A DNA stretch of 64,000 nucleotides from Thioclava sediminum (GCF_002020355.1 NZ_MPZV01000001.1:248001-312000), one strand, 5' to 3'. Positions 33,847-42,735 are shown, counted from the stretch's first letter. Numbers and translations are program-made. The notes: generated by a model not told the origin, from the sequence alone.

Positions 33847-34061
33847 ATTGTCCCCCAGATTGCGCCGCGAAATGCGCGACGAGTCCGTCCGGTAACAACC
33901 GTGAGTTGCTTTGGTTACCCGTTCGTTAATAAACGGGACGCCAGCAAGAATTCCTTAAACTTCCTAAACAAAGCTTTGCGGGGCGCGCGCTTGAGGGCGA
34001 AATTGCGCAACACCGCCTGAGGCTTGGTAACGCTCGGGATCTCACCTCAAGGGAGTTTCCG

Positions 34062-34478
34062 ATGACCTTCGCATTTCGCCAGAAATCCACGCCGGCCTTC
34101 CACGCCCCGTCGCCCTTGCGCCTCGTCGAACCGACCGAAGCCGACAGCGTCGATCCCGATCCCGATCCGGCCACTGCTGTGGCGAAGATGCGCCGCCCGC
34201 GCCTGTTGATCCGCGCGGCCCGGCACGGGCTGAGCGATTACAGCCGCAAGCGCGACCTCAAACGGGTGATGCGGATGAGCGAGCTACCGCGTCCGGGAAC
34301 GGCCCTGCGCGCGTTGATGGCCGAGGAAGCGGCGCTCGATCAGGCGCGGCGCGCGGGCGAGGCGACCTATTCGGTCGCCCGCCATATCGAGCTGCTGATC
34401 GCGCTTCTGGCGGAGGCGCGGCTTGCGCCGCAGCCGTCAGAAGAGTGCGCGAGCGCCCCGTCGCTCAGCGCGACTTGA
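34062..34478 (+). CDS. DUF6477 family protein
   Basis: The 138-residue protein is basic in its centre, with the family segment RRPRLLIRAARHGLSDYSRK at residues about 44-63 and a helical C-terminal half (LRALMAEEAALDQARRAGEA). DUF6477 proteins are found mainly in Rhodobacterales and lack a known function. The ATG at 34062 follows AAGGGAGTTTCCG. Its last 14 bases overlap the end of the convergent ATPase gene. Confidence 0.7.
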   Translation: MTFAFRQKSTPAFHAPSPLRLVEPTEADSVDPDPDPATAVAKMRRPRLLIRAARHGLSDYSRKRDLKRVMRMSELPRPGTALRALMAEEAALDQARRAGEATYSVARHIELLIALLAEARLAPQPSEECASAPSLSAT

Positions 34479-36048
34479 AGAGCGAACCGAGAACCCCGCG
34501 CACGATCGTCTGGCCCGTCTTCGTGCCCAGCTGACGCGCAAGGCTCTTGCCGAAGGTCTCGAGGATCGTATCGGACCGGCGCGAGGACGTTTTGCGCGCT
34601 GGTTTCGACTTCGCCGTCGGATCGTAGCGCCTTGCATTGTTGAAATTGTCAAAGCCTTCATCGAGCTCGGAGCGGCCCGCAGCGGTCTTGGCCGCTTTCT
34701 CGCGCGCCTCGGCCTCCGCGGCCTCGCGCGCGGCCAGTTCGGCACGCTTGGCGAGAATCTCCTGCGCCGACTCGCGATCCACGGGCGTGTCGTATTTGTC
34801 GCCCAGACCGCTTGAAGCGATCACCGCGGCGCGCTCGGTATCGCTGAGCGGGCCGAGGCGCGACTGCGGCGGGCGGATCAACGTGCGCTCGACCATACCC
34901 GGCACGCCCTTCTTTTCGAGGAAGGAGGTCACCGCTTCGCCGGTGCCGACCTCCTTGATCGCGATCTCGGTGTCGAAGCTCGGATTGGCGCGGTAGTTCT
35001 CGGCGGCGCGGTGCAGGTCGCGCTGATCCTTCGCGGTGAAGGCGCGCAACGCGTGCTGCACGCGGTTGCCAAGCTGGCTGAGAATGCCATCGGGCACGTC
35101 GCCGGGGTTCTGCGTGATGAAGAACACCCCCACCCCTTTCGAGCGGATCAGCCGCGCCACCTGCTCCACCTTGTCGACCAGCGCCTTGGGCGCGTCGTCG
35201 AACAGCAGATGCGCCTCGTCGAAGAAGAAGACCAGCTTCGGCTTGTCGGGATTGCCGACCTCGGGCAGCTCCTCGAACAGTTCCGAGAGCAGCCACAGCA
35301 GGAAGGTCGCGTAAAGCTGCGGGCTGCCCATCAGCTTGCCGGCGGCGAGGATGTTGATCTGGCCCATGCCGTTTTCGTCGATCTGGATCAGGTCGGCGAG
35401 GTCCAGCGCGGGTTCGCCGAAGAACTGCGCCCCGCCCTGATTTTCCAGCACCAGCAAGTCGCGCTGGATCGCGCCGATCGTCGCGGTGCCGACATTGCCG
35501 TATTCCAGCGCGATCTCGTCCGCACGCTCGCCGATATGGCGCAGCATGGCGCGCAGGTCGTCGAGGTCGAGCAGCGCCAACCCCTCCTTGTCGGCGATGT
35601 GGAAGGCGATATTGAGCGCGCCTTCCTGTGCCTCTGTCAGCCCCAAAAGGCGGCTCAGCAGCAGCGGCCCCATCTCGGAGACGGTCGTGCGCACCGGGTG
35701 CCCCTTCTCGCCGAACATGTCCCAGAAGACCGTCGGATAGGCGCGGTATTGCAGATCGAACCCGATGGTCTGTGAGCGTTCCATGAAGGCGTTGTGCAAC
35801 TTGGCCTCGGCCGAGCCAGTCGCCGCGATGCCCGACAGATCGCCCTTCACATCGGCCATGAAGACCGGCACGCCCGCCTGCGAAAAGCCCTCCGCGAGGA
35901 TCTGCAGCGTCACCGTCTTGCCGGTACCGGTCGCGCCCGCAACCAGCCCGTGACGGTTGCCGTATTGGAGCTTCAATTCCTGCGGGCTTGCGTAGCCTTC
36001 ACCACCGCCCCCAACGAACACACCCTCTTCGGTCAGAACACCGGTCAT
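34465..36048 (-). CDS. HerA-like ATPase, YjgR/DUF853 family
   Basis: The 527-residue P-loop ATPase has a Walker A GATGTGKT near residue 38, Walker B KLVFFFDEAHLLFDDAP near 265 and a following FFITQNPGDVPDGIL sensor. This is the DUF853 (YjgR) family, related to HerA and FtsK hexameric DNA translocases. No nuclease partner (NurA) is nearby, so its role in DNA handling is open. The ATG at 36048 follows GGCGAGGGCAAG; an upstream TTG at 36066 is possible. The C-terminal Lys/Arg-rich part may bind nucleic acid. Confidence 0.88.
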   Translation of the reverse strand: MTGVLTEEGVFVGGGGEGYASPQELKLQYGNRHGLVAGATGTGKTVTLQILAEGFSQAGVPVFMADVKGDLSGIAATGSAEAKLHNAFMERSQTIGFDLQYRAYPTVFWDMFGEKGHPVRTTVSEMGPLLLSRLLGLTEAQEGALNIAFHIADKEGLALLDLDDLRAMLRHIGERADEIALEYGNVGTATIGAIQRDLLVLENQGGAQFFGEPALDLADLIQIDENGMGQINILAAGKLMGSPQLYATFLLWLLSELFEELPEVGNPDKPKLVFFFDEAHLLFDDAPKALVDKVEQVARLIRSKGVGVFFITQNPGDVPDGILSQLGNRVQHALRAFTAKDQRDLHRAAENYRANPSFDTEIAIKEVGTGEAVTSFLEKKGVPGMVERTLIRPPQSRLGPLSDTERAAVIASSGLGDKYDTPVDRESAQEILAKRAELAAREAAEAEAREKAAKTAAGRSELDEGFDNFNNARRYDPTAKSKPARKTSSRRSDTILETFGKSLARQLGTKTGQTIVRGVLGSLFKSR

Positions 36049-36170
36049 CTTGCCCTCGCCAAACAAATTTCGGCTCCGACAATACTACCTTAACCCTTTT
36101 GCGCCAGTGTGATCCTGCCCCCGGAGCGCGCTTTTGCGCGTATGGGGGCACTTCCTCCCTGTTGAACTGG

Positions 36171-36196
36171 CCGCGCCACGCTTGGCGCGGTCTTTT
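36171..36196 (+). terminator. Hairpin with T run
   Basis: The stem CCGCGCC / GGCGCGG with a six-base loop is followed by TCTTTTTC. On the plus strand no gene ends immediately before it, so it may end an unannotated transcript, or act as a stand-alone barrier between the divergently transcribed ATPase and ialB regions. Confidence 0.6.
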
Positions 36197-36303
36197 TCTT
36201 CTGTGCCAAGGGATTGCGTTCCGGAGTTCATCGCCTCACCGCCTGTCACACTTCCTCAACTTTGCCTGTTGACCTGTGAAAAATTACGGCCTAGCGTACC
36301 GGC

Positions 36304-36364
36304 AATGACGAAGTCGGCCAGTCCGACAGGGGGAAAAGGAAGGGGTCCTGAACGGGCCCCTTTC
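36304..36364 (+). ncRNA. Candidate small RNA or attenuated leader
   Basis: A TTGACC-N17-TAGCGT promoter-like pair (36269-36297) would start a transcript near 36304. It would contain a GTCGG/CCGAC hairpin (36313-36327), a purine-rich single-stranded stretch (GGGGGAAAAGGAAGGGG), and an eight-base-pair hairpin (36341-36361) followed by TTTCGCTT. An ATG at 36305 would make a nearly leaderless short reading frame, the alternative explanation. Evidence is only structural. Confidence 0.3.
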
Positions 36365-36609
36365 GCTTGGAAAGCCCAGCTTTCACGCCCCCGGAACACC
36401 CGATCCGGCCCGCGCGAGACGCGACTGAATCGCCCCGGCTCTTTCCGCGAAATCTCTCGCCTGCCCCAGCGCCGATGCAGGCCGTCGAACCGCTCACGAA
36501 ACTGTGGCAGTTTGCCGCCGATCCGTGAGCGCCGCTGCGGAATTCGACACTGACAGGGGCGCAGCCCCGTGTTAAGCCTTCGCCCAATACGTTTCAGGAG
36601 AAGAGTAAT

Positions 36610-37353
36610 ATGTCTCAACTGACGAAACCGCTCGCACTCGCTCTGGCCCTCGGCCTTGCAAGCGGGGCGTGGGCGCAAGATACCACCTCGAGCGACACGA
36701 CCACGACCCCTTCGGCGGATGCGACCGCGGGCGCGACCACCGATGGCGCGGCGACCCCGGCGGCGGATGCGGGCGCAGACGCGACCAGCACCGATCAGGC
36801 GCCCGACGCCACCGCGAACGGTGCTGACGGCGCGCCGACGATGCCCGGCGCCGATCAGCAGGCACAAAAGCCGCAGGAGCCGCAGACCTACACCAAGGCC
36901 ACCTATGGCGATTGGGAGCTGCAATGCGCCAAATCGCCCGACGGCAAGGATCCCTGCCAGATGTATCAGGTGATCAAGGACCAGAATGGCGGCAACGTGG
37001 CCGACATCTCGGTGATCGGCCTGCCCGATGGCAGCCAAGCCGCAGCCGGTCTGACCATCATGGTGCCGATGCAGACCCTGCTGTCGCAGAACCTCGTGAT
37101 GCAGGTCGATGGCGGCAAGGCGATGGTCTACCCCTATTCCTTCTGCGACCCGCGCATGATGGGCTGCTTCGCGCGCTTCGGCGTCGGCAAGGCCGAACTC
37201 GAGTCGCTCAAGAAGGGCAGCAAGGCGACGATCACGATCACGCCGCTGGCCAACCCGCAGCAAAAGGTCAAAGCGGATATCTCGCTCAGCGGCTTCACCA
37301 AAGCCTTTGACGAGACCGTGAAAACCAACAAGGAAAACGGCGTTCAGCAGTAA
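36610..37353 (+). CDS. Invasion-associated locus B (IalB) family protein
   Basis: The 247-residue exported protein has a signal peptide (MSQLTKPLALALALGLASGA, cut after WAQ). A Thr/Ala/Asp-rich disordered linker covers about 24-88. The IalB domain (YGDWELQCAKSPDGKDPCQM from about 98) carries paired cysteines and a second pair in FCDPRMMGCF. The family is widespread in Rhizobiales and Rhodobacterales and probably acts at the envelope; the name comes from Bartonella and does not imply pathogenicity. An AGGAGAAGAGTAAT site precedes the ATG and a very strong terminator follows. Confidence 0.85.
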   Translation: MSQLTKPLALALALGLASGAWAQDTTSSDTTTTPSADATAGATTDGAATPAADAGADATSTDQAPDATANGADGAPTMPGADQQAQKPQEPQTYTKATYGDWELQCAKSPDGKDPCQMYQVIKDQNGGNVADISVIGLPDGSQAAAGLTIMVPMQTLLSQNLVMQVDGGKAMVYPYSFCDPRMMGCFARFGVGKAELESLKKGSKATITITPLANPQQKVKADISLSGFTKAFDETVKTNKENGVQQ

Positions 37354-37393
37354 GCTGGATGGATGAGCTTCGGCTCGTAACCGTTTGAAATAA

Positions 37394-37426
37394 AATACGC
37401 CGCGCCCTAACCGGGCGCGGCGTATT
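37394..37426. terminator. Bidirectional terminator between ialB and the ketosynthase gene
   Basis: A perfect 14-base-pair stem AATACGCCGCGCCC / GGGCGCGGCGTATT with a TAACC loop sits 40 bp after the ialB stop and touches the last base of the convergent ketosynthase stop codon. It is the strongest intrinsic terminator in the window. Confidence 0.9.
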
Positions 37427-38631
37427 CATATCGTGCGCAAGGCCAGCACCGCGTTGAGCCCGCCGAAGGCGAAGGCATTCGAGAGTGCCGCGCCGACCTG
37501 TGCCTTGCGGGCGGTATTGGGCACATAGTCCAGATCGCAGTCGGGATCGGGTGTCGCGTAATTCGCCGTGGGTGCGATGACCCCGTCGCCAAGCGCCATC
37601 AGACAGGCGATCAGCTCCACCGCGCCCGTGCCGCCGATGCAATGCCCATGCAGCGCCTTCGTCGAGGACACAGCGACCTGATCGGCCGCCTTGCCCAACG
37701 CCGCGCGGATCGCAGCCGTTTCGATCCGGTCATTGGCCGCTGTCCCGGTCCCGTGGGCGTTGATATAGCCGACCTCTTCGGACGCCATTCCGGCATCGCT
37801 CAGCGCGCCGATGATCGCTGCGGAGGCCCCGTCGAGCGAGGGCATCACGATATCGCTCGCATCGGAATTCATCGCGAAGCCCGCAATCTCGGCCAAGGGC
37901 TGCGCGCCGCGCGCCTCGGCGCTCTCCAGCGTCTCGATCACGAAGACGCCCGCGCCCTCGCCCTGCACCATGCCATTGCGATCTGCCGAGAACGGGCGGC
38001 AGCCATCGGGCGACATCACCCGTAGCCCCTCCCATGCTTTCAGCCCACCGAAATTGAGCATCGCCTCAGAGCCGCCCGCGAGCATCCCCTCGGCCATGCC
38101 CGAACGCACCATCTGGAACGCGAGGCCAATCGCGTGGTTGGAACTGGCGCAGGCAGTGGCGACGGCAAAGCTCGGCCCCTGCAGCCCGTAGCGGATCGAG
38201 AGATGCGAGGGCGCGGCATTGGCCATCAGCTTGGGCACCGTCAGCGGATGCACGCGGTTCTTTTGATCTGCAAAAACAGCGCGATAGGCGTTATTCGCGG
38301 TCGTATGCCCGCCGCCTGCGGACCCGATGACGCAGCCCCAGCGGGCCGGGTCGGGCGCTGCTTCCAGTCCCGCCTGCGCCATCGCCTCCGCGCCGGAGAT
38401 CAGCGCGTATTGGGTGAAGGGATCGTATTGCGCGAGCTGCGCCGAGGTGAAGCGGTCCGACGCGTCATAGCCGCGGATCTGACCGCCGATGCGTATGCTC
38501 AGCCGCTCTACATCCTGGAAGCTGAGCGGGCCGATGCCGCTGCGCCCCTCTGCCATGGCCGCCTTGGTTGCCGCAACGCCCTCGCCGAGCGCGTTGATCG
38601 TGCCCGCGCCCGTGATGACGACGCCCCGCAT
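37426..38631 (-). CDS. Beta-ketoacyl-ACP synthase II (FabF-like)
   Basis: The 401-residue condensing enzyme has the catalytic triad Cys161 (VATACASSNHAIG), His293 (NAHGTGT) and His330 (LHGHCIGGTGAVE). It would elongate acyl-ACP by two carbons. Its start codon shares one base with the stop of the upstream acyl carrier protein gene, and lpxD precedes both. This arrangement suggests a ketosynthase dedicated to lipid A or another special acyl chain instead of bulk fatty acid synthesis. The E. coli FabF is of similar length. Confidence 0.9.
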   Translation of the reverse strand: MRGVVITGAGTINALGEGVAATKAAMAEGRSGIGPLSFQDVERLSIRIGGQIRGYDASDRFTSAQLAQYDPFTQYALISGAEAMAQAGLEAAPDPARWGCVIGSAGGGHTTANNAYRAVFADQKNRVHPLTVPKLMANAAPSHLSIRYGLQGPSFAVATACASSNHAIGLAFQMVRSGMAEGMLAGGSEAMLNFGGLKAWEGLRVMSPDGCRPFSADRNGMVQGEGAGVFVIETLESAEARGAQPLAEIAGFAMNSDASDIVMPSLDGASAAIIGALSDAGMASEEVGYINAHGTGTAANDRIETAAIRAALGKAADQVAVSSTKALHGHCIGGTGAVELIACLMALGDGVIAPTANYATPDPDCDLDYVPNTARKAQVGAALSNAFAFGGLNAVLALRTI

Positions 38632-38912
38632 CAGGCGACGGCGGTCGAAGGCTTGCCGCCCGAGACGAGACGCTCCACCGCGCCCACGATCGCGCCGACC
38701 GAAGACATGTCGAATTGCGAGGCGGCGGGTTCGTTGGCGTTGAAGGGCACCGAAACGTCGAAGGCCTCTTCGATGGCGAAGATCACTTCGACGAGGCCGA
38801 GGCTATCGAGCCCCAACTCGTCGAGCGTCATCTCGGGCGAAAGTTCGGAGGGCTCGCGAAGGGCTTCGCGGGCGATGATCGAGAAAACCTGGTCTTGCAC
38901 GTCTGGCCTCAT
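38631..38912 (-). CDS. Acyl carrier protein
   Basis: The 93-residue acidic protein carries the phosphopantetheine attachment Ser37 in the family motif DELGLDSLGLVEVIFAIEE. It starts at 38912 (ATG after GGAGTAACCCCAGAT) and lies 8 bp after lpxD. With the downstream ketosynthase it forms a carrier-condensing pair. It is not the housekeeping AcpP by context and is longer at the C-terminus. A role like that of AcpXL, the carrier of very-long-chain acyl groups for lipid A, is a reasonable inference. Confidence 0.9.
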   Translation of the reverse strand: MRPDVQDQVFSIIAREALREPSELSPEMTLDELGLDSLGLVEVIFAIEEAFDVSVPFNANEPAASQFDMSSVGAIVGAVERLVSGGKPSTAVA

Positions 38913-38920
38913 ATCTGGGG

Positions 38921-40021
38921 TTACTCCGTGCCGCCTTTTTGCGTGAGTTTCGTAACAGTTTCTCGAAGCTCGGCGATTTGCGCAAACAATCTCGGCAATC
39001 TGCGGACAGATTTGTTGATCTCGAGCTGCGTTTCCATCTTCACCGCCGGGCTCCCCCAGATGGTACGGCCTTTGGGAACGTTGGTATAGATATTGGTGCC
39101 GCCCGCCGCGATCACGTCGTCGCCCACGGTGATATTGTCCGAGACGCCGCATTGGCCGGCCAGCACCACGCGGTGCCCGATCCGGGTGGAGCCCGCGATG
39201 CCGACCTGACCGCAAAGCAGGCAATCCTCGCCCACCTGCACGTTATGGCCGATATGAACCATGTTATCGAGCTTGCTGCCCGAACCGATCGCAGTCGCGC
39301 GCACCGTGCCGCGATCGATACAGGCATTGGCGCCGATCTCGACATCGTCTCCGATCTCGACCGTGCCGAGCGAATGGATGCGGGACCATTTCTGCTCGGT
39401 GATCTCCTCGCGCTGCTCCAGCGTGTGGCGGATTTCCTCGACACCCGAAGGATCAGGCGTGACGAAGGAGAACCCGTCCGAGCCGATCACTGCGCCGGGC
39501 TGACAGACCAGACGATCGCCGATCAGAACCCGCGCGCCGATCCGCGCACCGGGATAGATCAGCGCATCAGAGCCGATCTGCGCGCCTTCCGCGATGGTCA
39601 CCTGCCCCACGATCCGCGCATTCGGACCGATCTTCACCTCCTTGCCGATCACGGTGAAGGGGCCGATGGCGGCATCCTTGCCGATGATGGCGGTCGGGTC
39701 GATCACGCAGGTCGGGTGGATGCCGGGCTCGACATTGGGGCCGGGATCGAAGGCTTTCGACAGCCCCGCCATGGCGAGACGCGGGCGGGTCACGAAGACC
39801 GCCGCCTCCAGCCCGAGCGCGCGCCAGTCCGCGCCTTCCCACAGAAGCGCCGCGCGGGCCTTACCCTCGCGCAGCCCTTCGGCGTACTTCTCGCTCATCG
39901 CGAGGGCGATCTGGTCGGGTTCCGCCGTCGCAGGCTCGGACGCACCGGTCACCTCGATCGACAGGTCGCCTTCGGCGCGGGCGTTAAGCGCCTGCGCGAT
40001 ATGCTCGATTGTCTGGGACAT
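38921..40021 (-). CDS. lpxD: UDP-3-O-(3-hydroxyacyl)glucosamine N-acyltransferase
   Basis: The 366-residue enzyme transfers a hydroxyacyl chain from ACP to UDP-3-acyl-glucosamine in lipid A synthesis. A uridine-binding N-terminal domain (residues 1-95) leads into a left-handed beta-helix of hexapeptide repeats (about 100-325) with the catalytic-type HIGHNVQVGEDCLL and a C-terminal helix. MSQTIEHI at 40021 is the likely start, after GAGAGGATCGGCC. Unlike in many proteobacteria it is not next to bamA, fabZ and lpxA, but to an ACP and a ketosynthase. Confidence 0.95.
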   Translation of the reverse strand: MSQTIEHIAQALNARAEGDLSIEVTGASEPATAEPDQIALAMSEKYAEGLREGKARAALLWEGADWRALGLEAAVFVTRPRLAMAGLSKAFDPGPNVEPGIHPTCVIDPTAIIGKDAAIGPFTVIGKEVKIGPNARIVGQVTIAEGAQIGSDALIYPGARIGARVLIGDRLVCQPGAVIGSDGFSFVTPDPSGVEEIRHTLEQREEITEQKWSRIHSLGTVEIGDDVEIGANACIDRGTVRATAIGSGSKLDNMVHIGHNVQVGEDCLLCGQVGIAGSTRIGHRVVLAGQCGVSDNITVGDDVIAAGGTNIYTNVPKGRTIWGSPAVKMETQLEINKSVRRLPRLFAQIAELRETVTKLTQKGGTE

Positions 40022-40077
40022 GGCCGATCCTCTCATGGTCGTTTGGGGGCGCGCTTACCGCCCCCGTTGCCAGAGAT

Positions 40078-41718
40078 TTAGCTGTCCTGCGTGCCCAATT
40101 CCACCCCGGCCTTTTGCAAGGCGTTGAAGAGGATCGCGTCACGCCCATAGACGTCGCGGCGATATTCGACATGCCCCGACGCGGTCGGCCAGGCGGTGAA
40201 ATAGGTCAGATGCACAGGCACGTGCTTTTCCAGAGGCACGACGGTCTCGCGCCCCGAATTGAGGATGCGCTTGAACTCCACTTCCGGATCGGAGCTTTGC
40301 GCGCCCAGAAGCGTGTAGGCCAGATCGAAGGGGTCGCCGACACGCACGCAGCCATGGCTGAACGCCCGCGTCTCTTTCTTGAAGAGCGATTTCGAGGGCG
40401 TGTCGTGCAGGTAGATGTTCCAGCGGTTCGGGAACAGGAATTTCACCAGCCCCAGCGCGTTGCGGTTCGACGGCGGCTGCTTCATCGCGAAGGGGAAATT
40501 GCTCGCGTTATAGGCGGCGAAATTCACCGCAGAGCGCGGCACCACCCGGCCCCGGCTGTCGATCAGCTGAAGCTGGCTCGCCGCATTCGGATTGCGCTTC
40601 ATCTGCGGGAGGTATTCCTTGGTCACGATCGAGCGCGGCACATGCCAGGCCGGGTTGATGACCATCCGCTCCATCTCGTCGGAAAACTCCGGCGTGCGGC
40701 GGTCCGAGCTGTTCTGCCCGACCACCGTCACCGAGCGGAACGTGGTCTTGCCGTGATCGACCACGCGCACCGAGAAATCGGTGATGTTGACCCAGACGTA
40801 GCGGCCCGAGAAATCGATGCCGTTCATCCAGCGAAGACGCTCCATCGCGACGAGGATGGCTTTCATCCGCGCCTCGGGGCTCTTGTTGATCTCGCCCAGC
40901 GTGCTCGGCCCTGCGACGCCATCGGTCGCGAGCCCCTGATCGGTCTGGTAGGCCTGCACGGCCTTCTGCATCTCGGCGTCATAGGTCGCGCTGGCAGAGC
41001 GGCCCAGATAGCCCATCCGCTGCAACCGGTCGCGCAGCGCCACGACGTCCGGCCCGCTGTCGCCGGGCTCGAGCTTGGTGCCGGGCACCGTCGGCCCCCA
41101 GCCGCCCGCTTCGATCTGATGCTCCAGATCGAGGCGCGCCTTCACCAGCTGCGCATATTGCGGCATCTGAGGCGCCAGCTCGCGCAGGAACAGCGCCGGG
41201 TTGGTCGCGGCGGCGAAGGCCGTCATCCGGGCTTCGGGATCGGCGCGTTTGGGTTCGCGCTTGATATCGGAGATGACGCTATGCGGGTCGAGCACGCCGT
41301 GCGACAGGTCATGGGCGTAATCGAGGAAAATCTGGCTCATCTTCACTTCGAGCAGCCCGCGCTGACGCTCGGACTGGACGGCGGCGAAGGCGACACGCAG
41401 CCCCTCGGGGTCGTAATGCGCGGTGGGCAGCCCCTGCATTGCCGACAGATCGAGCGCGCGCATGAAAGCCGCGCGGCGGCCCGCATCCTCGGCGGCGGTC
41501 CAGATCGGCCGGTAATCGCGGGCGGCATAGAAGGCCGCCAGAGCGGGATTGTCAGCGGCAGCCTCGGCCACGGCCTGGGTGAAGCCCGAAAGCTCGACGC
41601 CAGCCAGCGGCGACATGGCCCCTTGGGCAGCAATCTGGGCGGCGCCTTGCGCCTGAGCGCCGGCGGCGAGCGTAGCTAGCGCGAAGGCCAGCCCTATCTT
41701 ACGGAAATTGCGCGTCAT
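40078..41718 (-). CDS. L,D-transpeptidase (YcbB-like, YkuD domain)
   Basis: The 546-residue exported protein has a signal peptide (MTRNFRKIGLAFALATLAAG, cut after AQA). Its order is an N-terminal scaffold domain, a peptidoglycan-binding repeat (VVALRDRLQRMGYLGRSASA near 260) and a YkuD catalytic domain with SHGCVRVGDP, nucleophile Cys457. It would make 3-3 cross-links in the periplasmic murein, or attach proteins to it. The length matches YcbB (LdtD). The chosen start at 41718 keeps the signal peptide; the open frame to 41889 is upstream DNA. Confidence 0.92.
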   Translation of the reverse strand: MTRNFRKIGLAFALATLAAGAQAQGAAQIAAQGAMSPLAGVELSGFTQAVAEAAADNPALAAFYAARDYRPIWTAAEDAGRRAAFMRALDLSAMQGLPTAHYDPEGLRVAFAAVQSERQRGLLEVKMSQIFLDYAHDLSHGVLDPHSVISDIKREPKRADPEARMTAFAAATNPALFLRELAPQMPQYAQLVKARLDLEHQIEAGGWGPTVPGTKLEPGDSGPDVVALRDRLQRMGYLGRSASATYDAEMQKAVQAYQTDQGLATDGVAGPSTLGEINKSPEARMKAILVAMERLRWMNGIDFSGRYVWVNITDFSVRVVDHGKTTFRSVTVVGQNSSDRRTPEFSDEMERMVINPAWHVPRSIVTKEYLPQMKRNPNAASQLQLIDSRGRVVPRSAVNFAAYNASNFPFAMKQPPSNRNALGLVKFLFPNRWNIYLHDTPSKSLFKKETRAFSHGCVRVGDPFDLAYTLLGAQSSDPEVEFKRILNSGRETVVPLEKHVPVHLTYFTAWPTASGHVEYRRDVYGRDAILFNALQKAGVELGTQDS

Positions 41719-42085
41719 AGCGTCTAAACCCCTGCCCGGACCCATCGTTCCAGATGTTCCAAACTTACCTGCATCTGTCCAGCGAAGCGTTGCCTGCGCG
41801 CAACGAACTGCGCGGACCCGCGCGGAACGATGCAGGGGCGCAACAGCACCTTTCCGCCGCTTCTCACCCCGCACGCACACCGCTCCCACAAGGACGTGAG
41901 CGCATTTTTACTACCGGCAGGCGAAATTTTGCCGACATGCCCCAACATGGCAAAGATGCATCAGTTCCGTTCTTTATCGATTAATCTGTCTATGCCATAA
42001 GGAGTAAGAAGTTTGGGTCTACCATCCCTCAACCGCCCGAAACAGGGCGGGAAAATCGAGAGACAGGCGAACACAGGAACTTGCT
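41719..42085. other. Divergent intergenic region, no gene seen
   Basis: The 367 bp between the L,D-transpeptidase gene and the DUF882 peptidase gene must hold both promoters. Short open frames here look like shadows. I find no clear operator, hairpin or RNA gene. Confidence 0.5.
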
Positions 42086-42640
42086 ATGACGACGATTTCC
42101 CGGCGCGGCCTTCTGGGCGCATTTGCTGCGACCATGGTGACGGCAGCCCCCACCATGAGTAACGCTTTCGGTCTACTCAAGGGCGCAGGGGACATCCGAC
42201 GGATCAAGATGTATAACGGTCGTACCGGCGAGACGCTCGACACCGTTTACTGGATCGAAGGCGAGTATATCCCCGACGCGCTGAAGGAAATCACCTACTT
42301 CGCCCGCGACTGGCGCACCAACCAGCTGAAAAACATCGACGCGCGCACCGTGGACATCGCGGCGGCAGCGCACAACCTGATGGACTCGCGCGAACCCTAC
42401 ATGCTGCTGTCGGGCTACCGCTCGCCCAAGACCAATGCAATGCTGCGCTCCCGCTCGAAAGGCGTCGCGAAGAACTCGCTGCACATGCAGGGTCTGGCGA
42501 TGGACCTACGGCTGAAGTCGCGCTCGGTCAGCCAGATGTACAAGGCGGCGGCCGCCTGCCACGCTGGCGGCGTTGGCAAATACTCCCGCTCGAACTTCGT
42601 TCACATGGATTGCGGCCCGGTGCGGCACTGGGGCTCCTGA
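42086..42640 (+). CDS. DUF882 / YcbK-family murein peptidase with Tat signal
   Basis: The 184-residue protein begins with a twin-arginine signal (SRRGLLGAFAATMVTAAPT). The peptidase M15-like domain shows the zinc-site pattern HMQGLAMDLR near residue 132 and NFVHMDCGPVRHWG at the end. YcbK/MepK of E. coli cleaves 3-3 cross-links, the very bonds made by L,D-transpeptidases, one of which is encoded divergently next door. The ATG follows AGGAACTTGCT. A terminator lies 29 bp after the stop. Confidence 0.87.
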   Translation: MTTISRRGLLGAFAATMVTAAPTMSNAFGLLKGAGDIRRIKMYNGRTGETLDTVYWIEGEYIPDALKEITYFARDWRTNQLKNIDARTVDIAAAAHNLMDSREPYMLLSGYRSPKTNAMLRSRSKGVAKNSLHMQGLAMDLRLKSRSVSQMYKAAAACHAGGVGKYSRSNFVHMDCGPVRHWGS

Positions 42641-42668
42641 GCCTCGCGCACCTCGCCTGACCGACCCG

Positions 42669-42697
42669 AACGCCGCTTTCCCGAGCGGCGTTTTTCT
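42669..42697 (+). terminator. Terminator after the DUF882 gene
   Basis: The stem AACGCCGCT / AGCGGCGTT with a six-base loop is followed by TTTTTCTTT. Confidence 0.88.
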
Positions 42698-42735
42698 TTG
42701 CCTGCCCTGCCGGGGGGTGCCCCAAACCGCAGACA

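Larger units (their letters stand above)
36049..36609. other. 561-bp intergenic region with two hairpins and a promoter-like sequence
   Basis: No convincing gene is seen in this gap; a 139-codon open frame (36134-36553) has shadow-like composition. Hairpins are at 36171-36190 and 36341-36361, and a TTGACC-N17-TAGCGT promoter-like pair is at 36269-36297. These suggest a terminator, then a short transcript or the leader of the ialB gene. Confidence 0.5.

Noticed and set aside
33918-33937. CCCGTT/AACGGG hairpin upstream of the DUF6456 gene as a terminator
   Set aside because: It has no T run and lies between two divergent genes, so an operator or chance palindrome is as likely; not listed as a feature.
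36134-36553. 139-codon frame in the gap before ialB
   Set aside because: It runs through two hairpins and is Arg/Pro-rich; no start signal or family resemblance.
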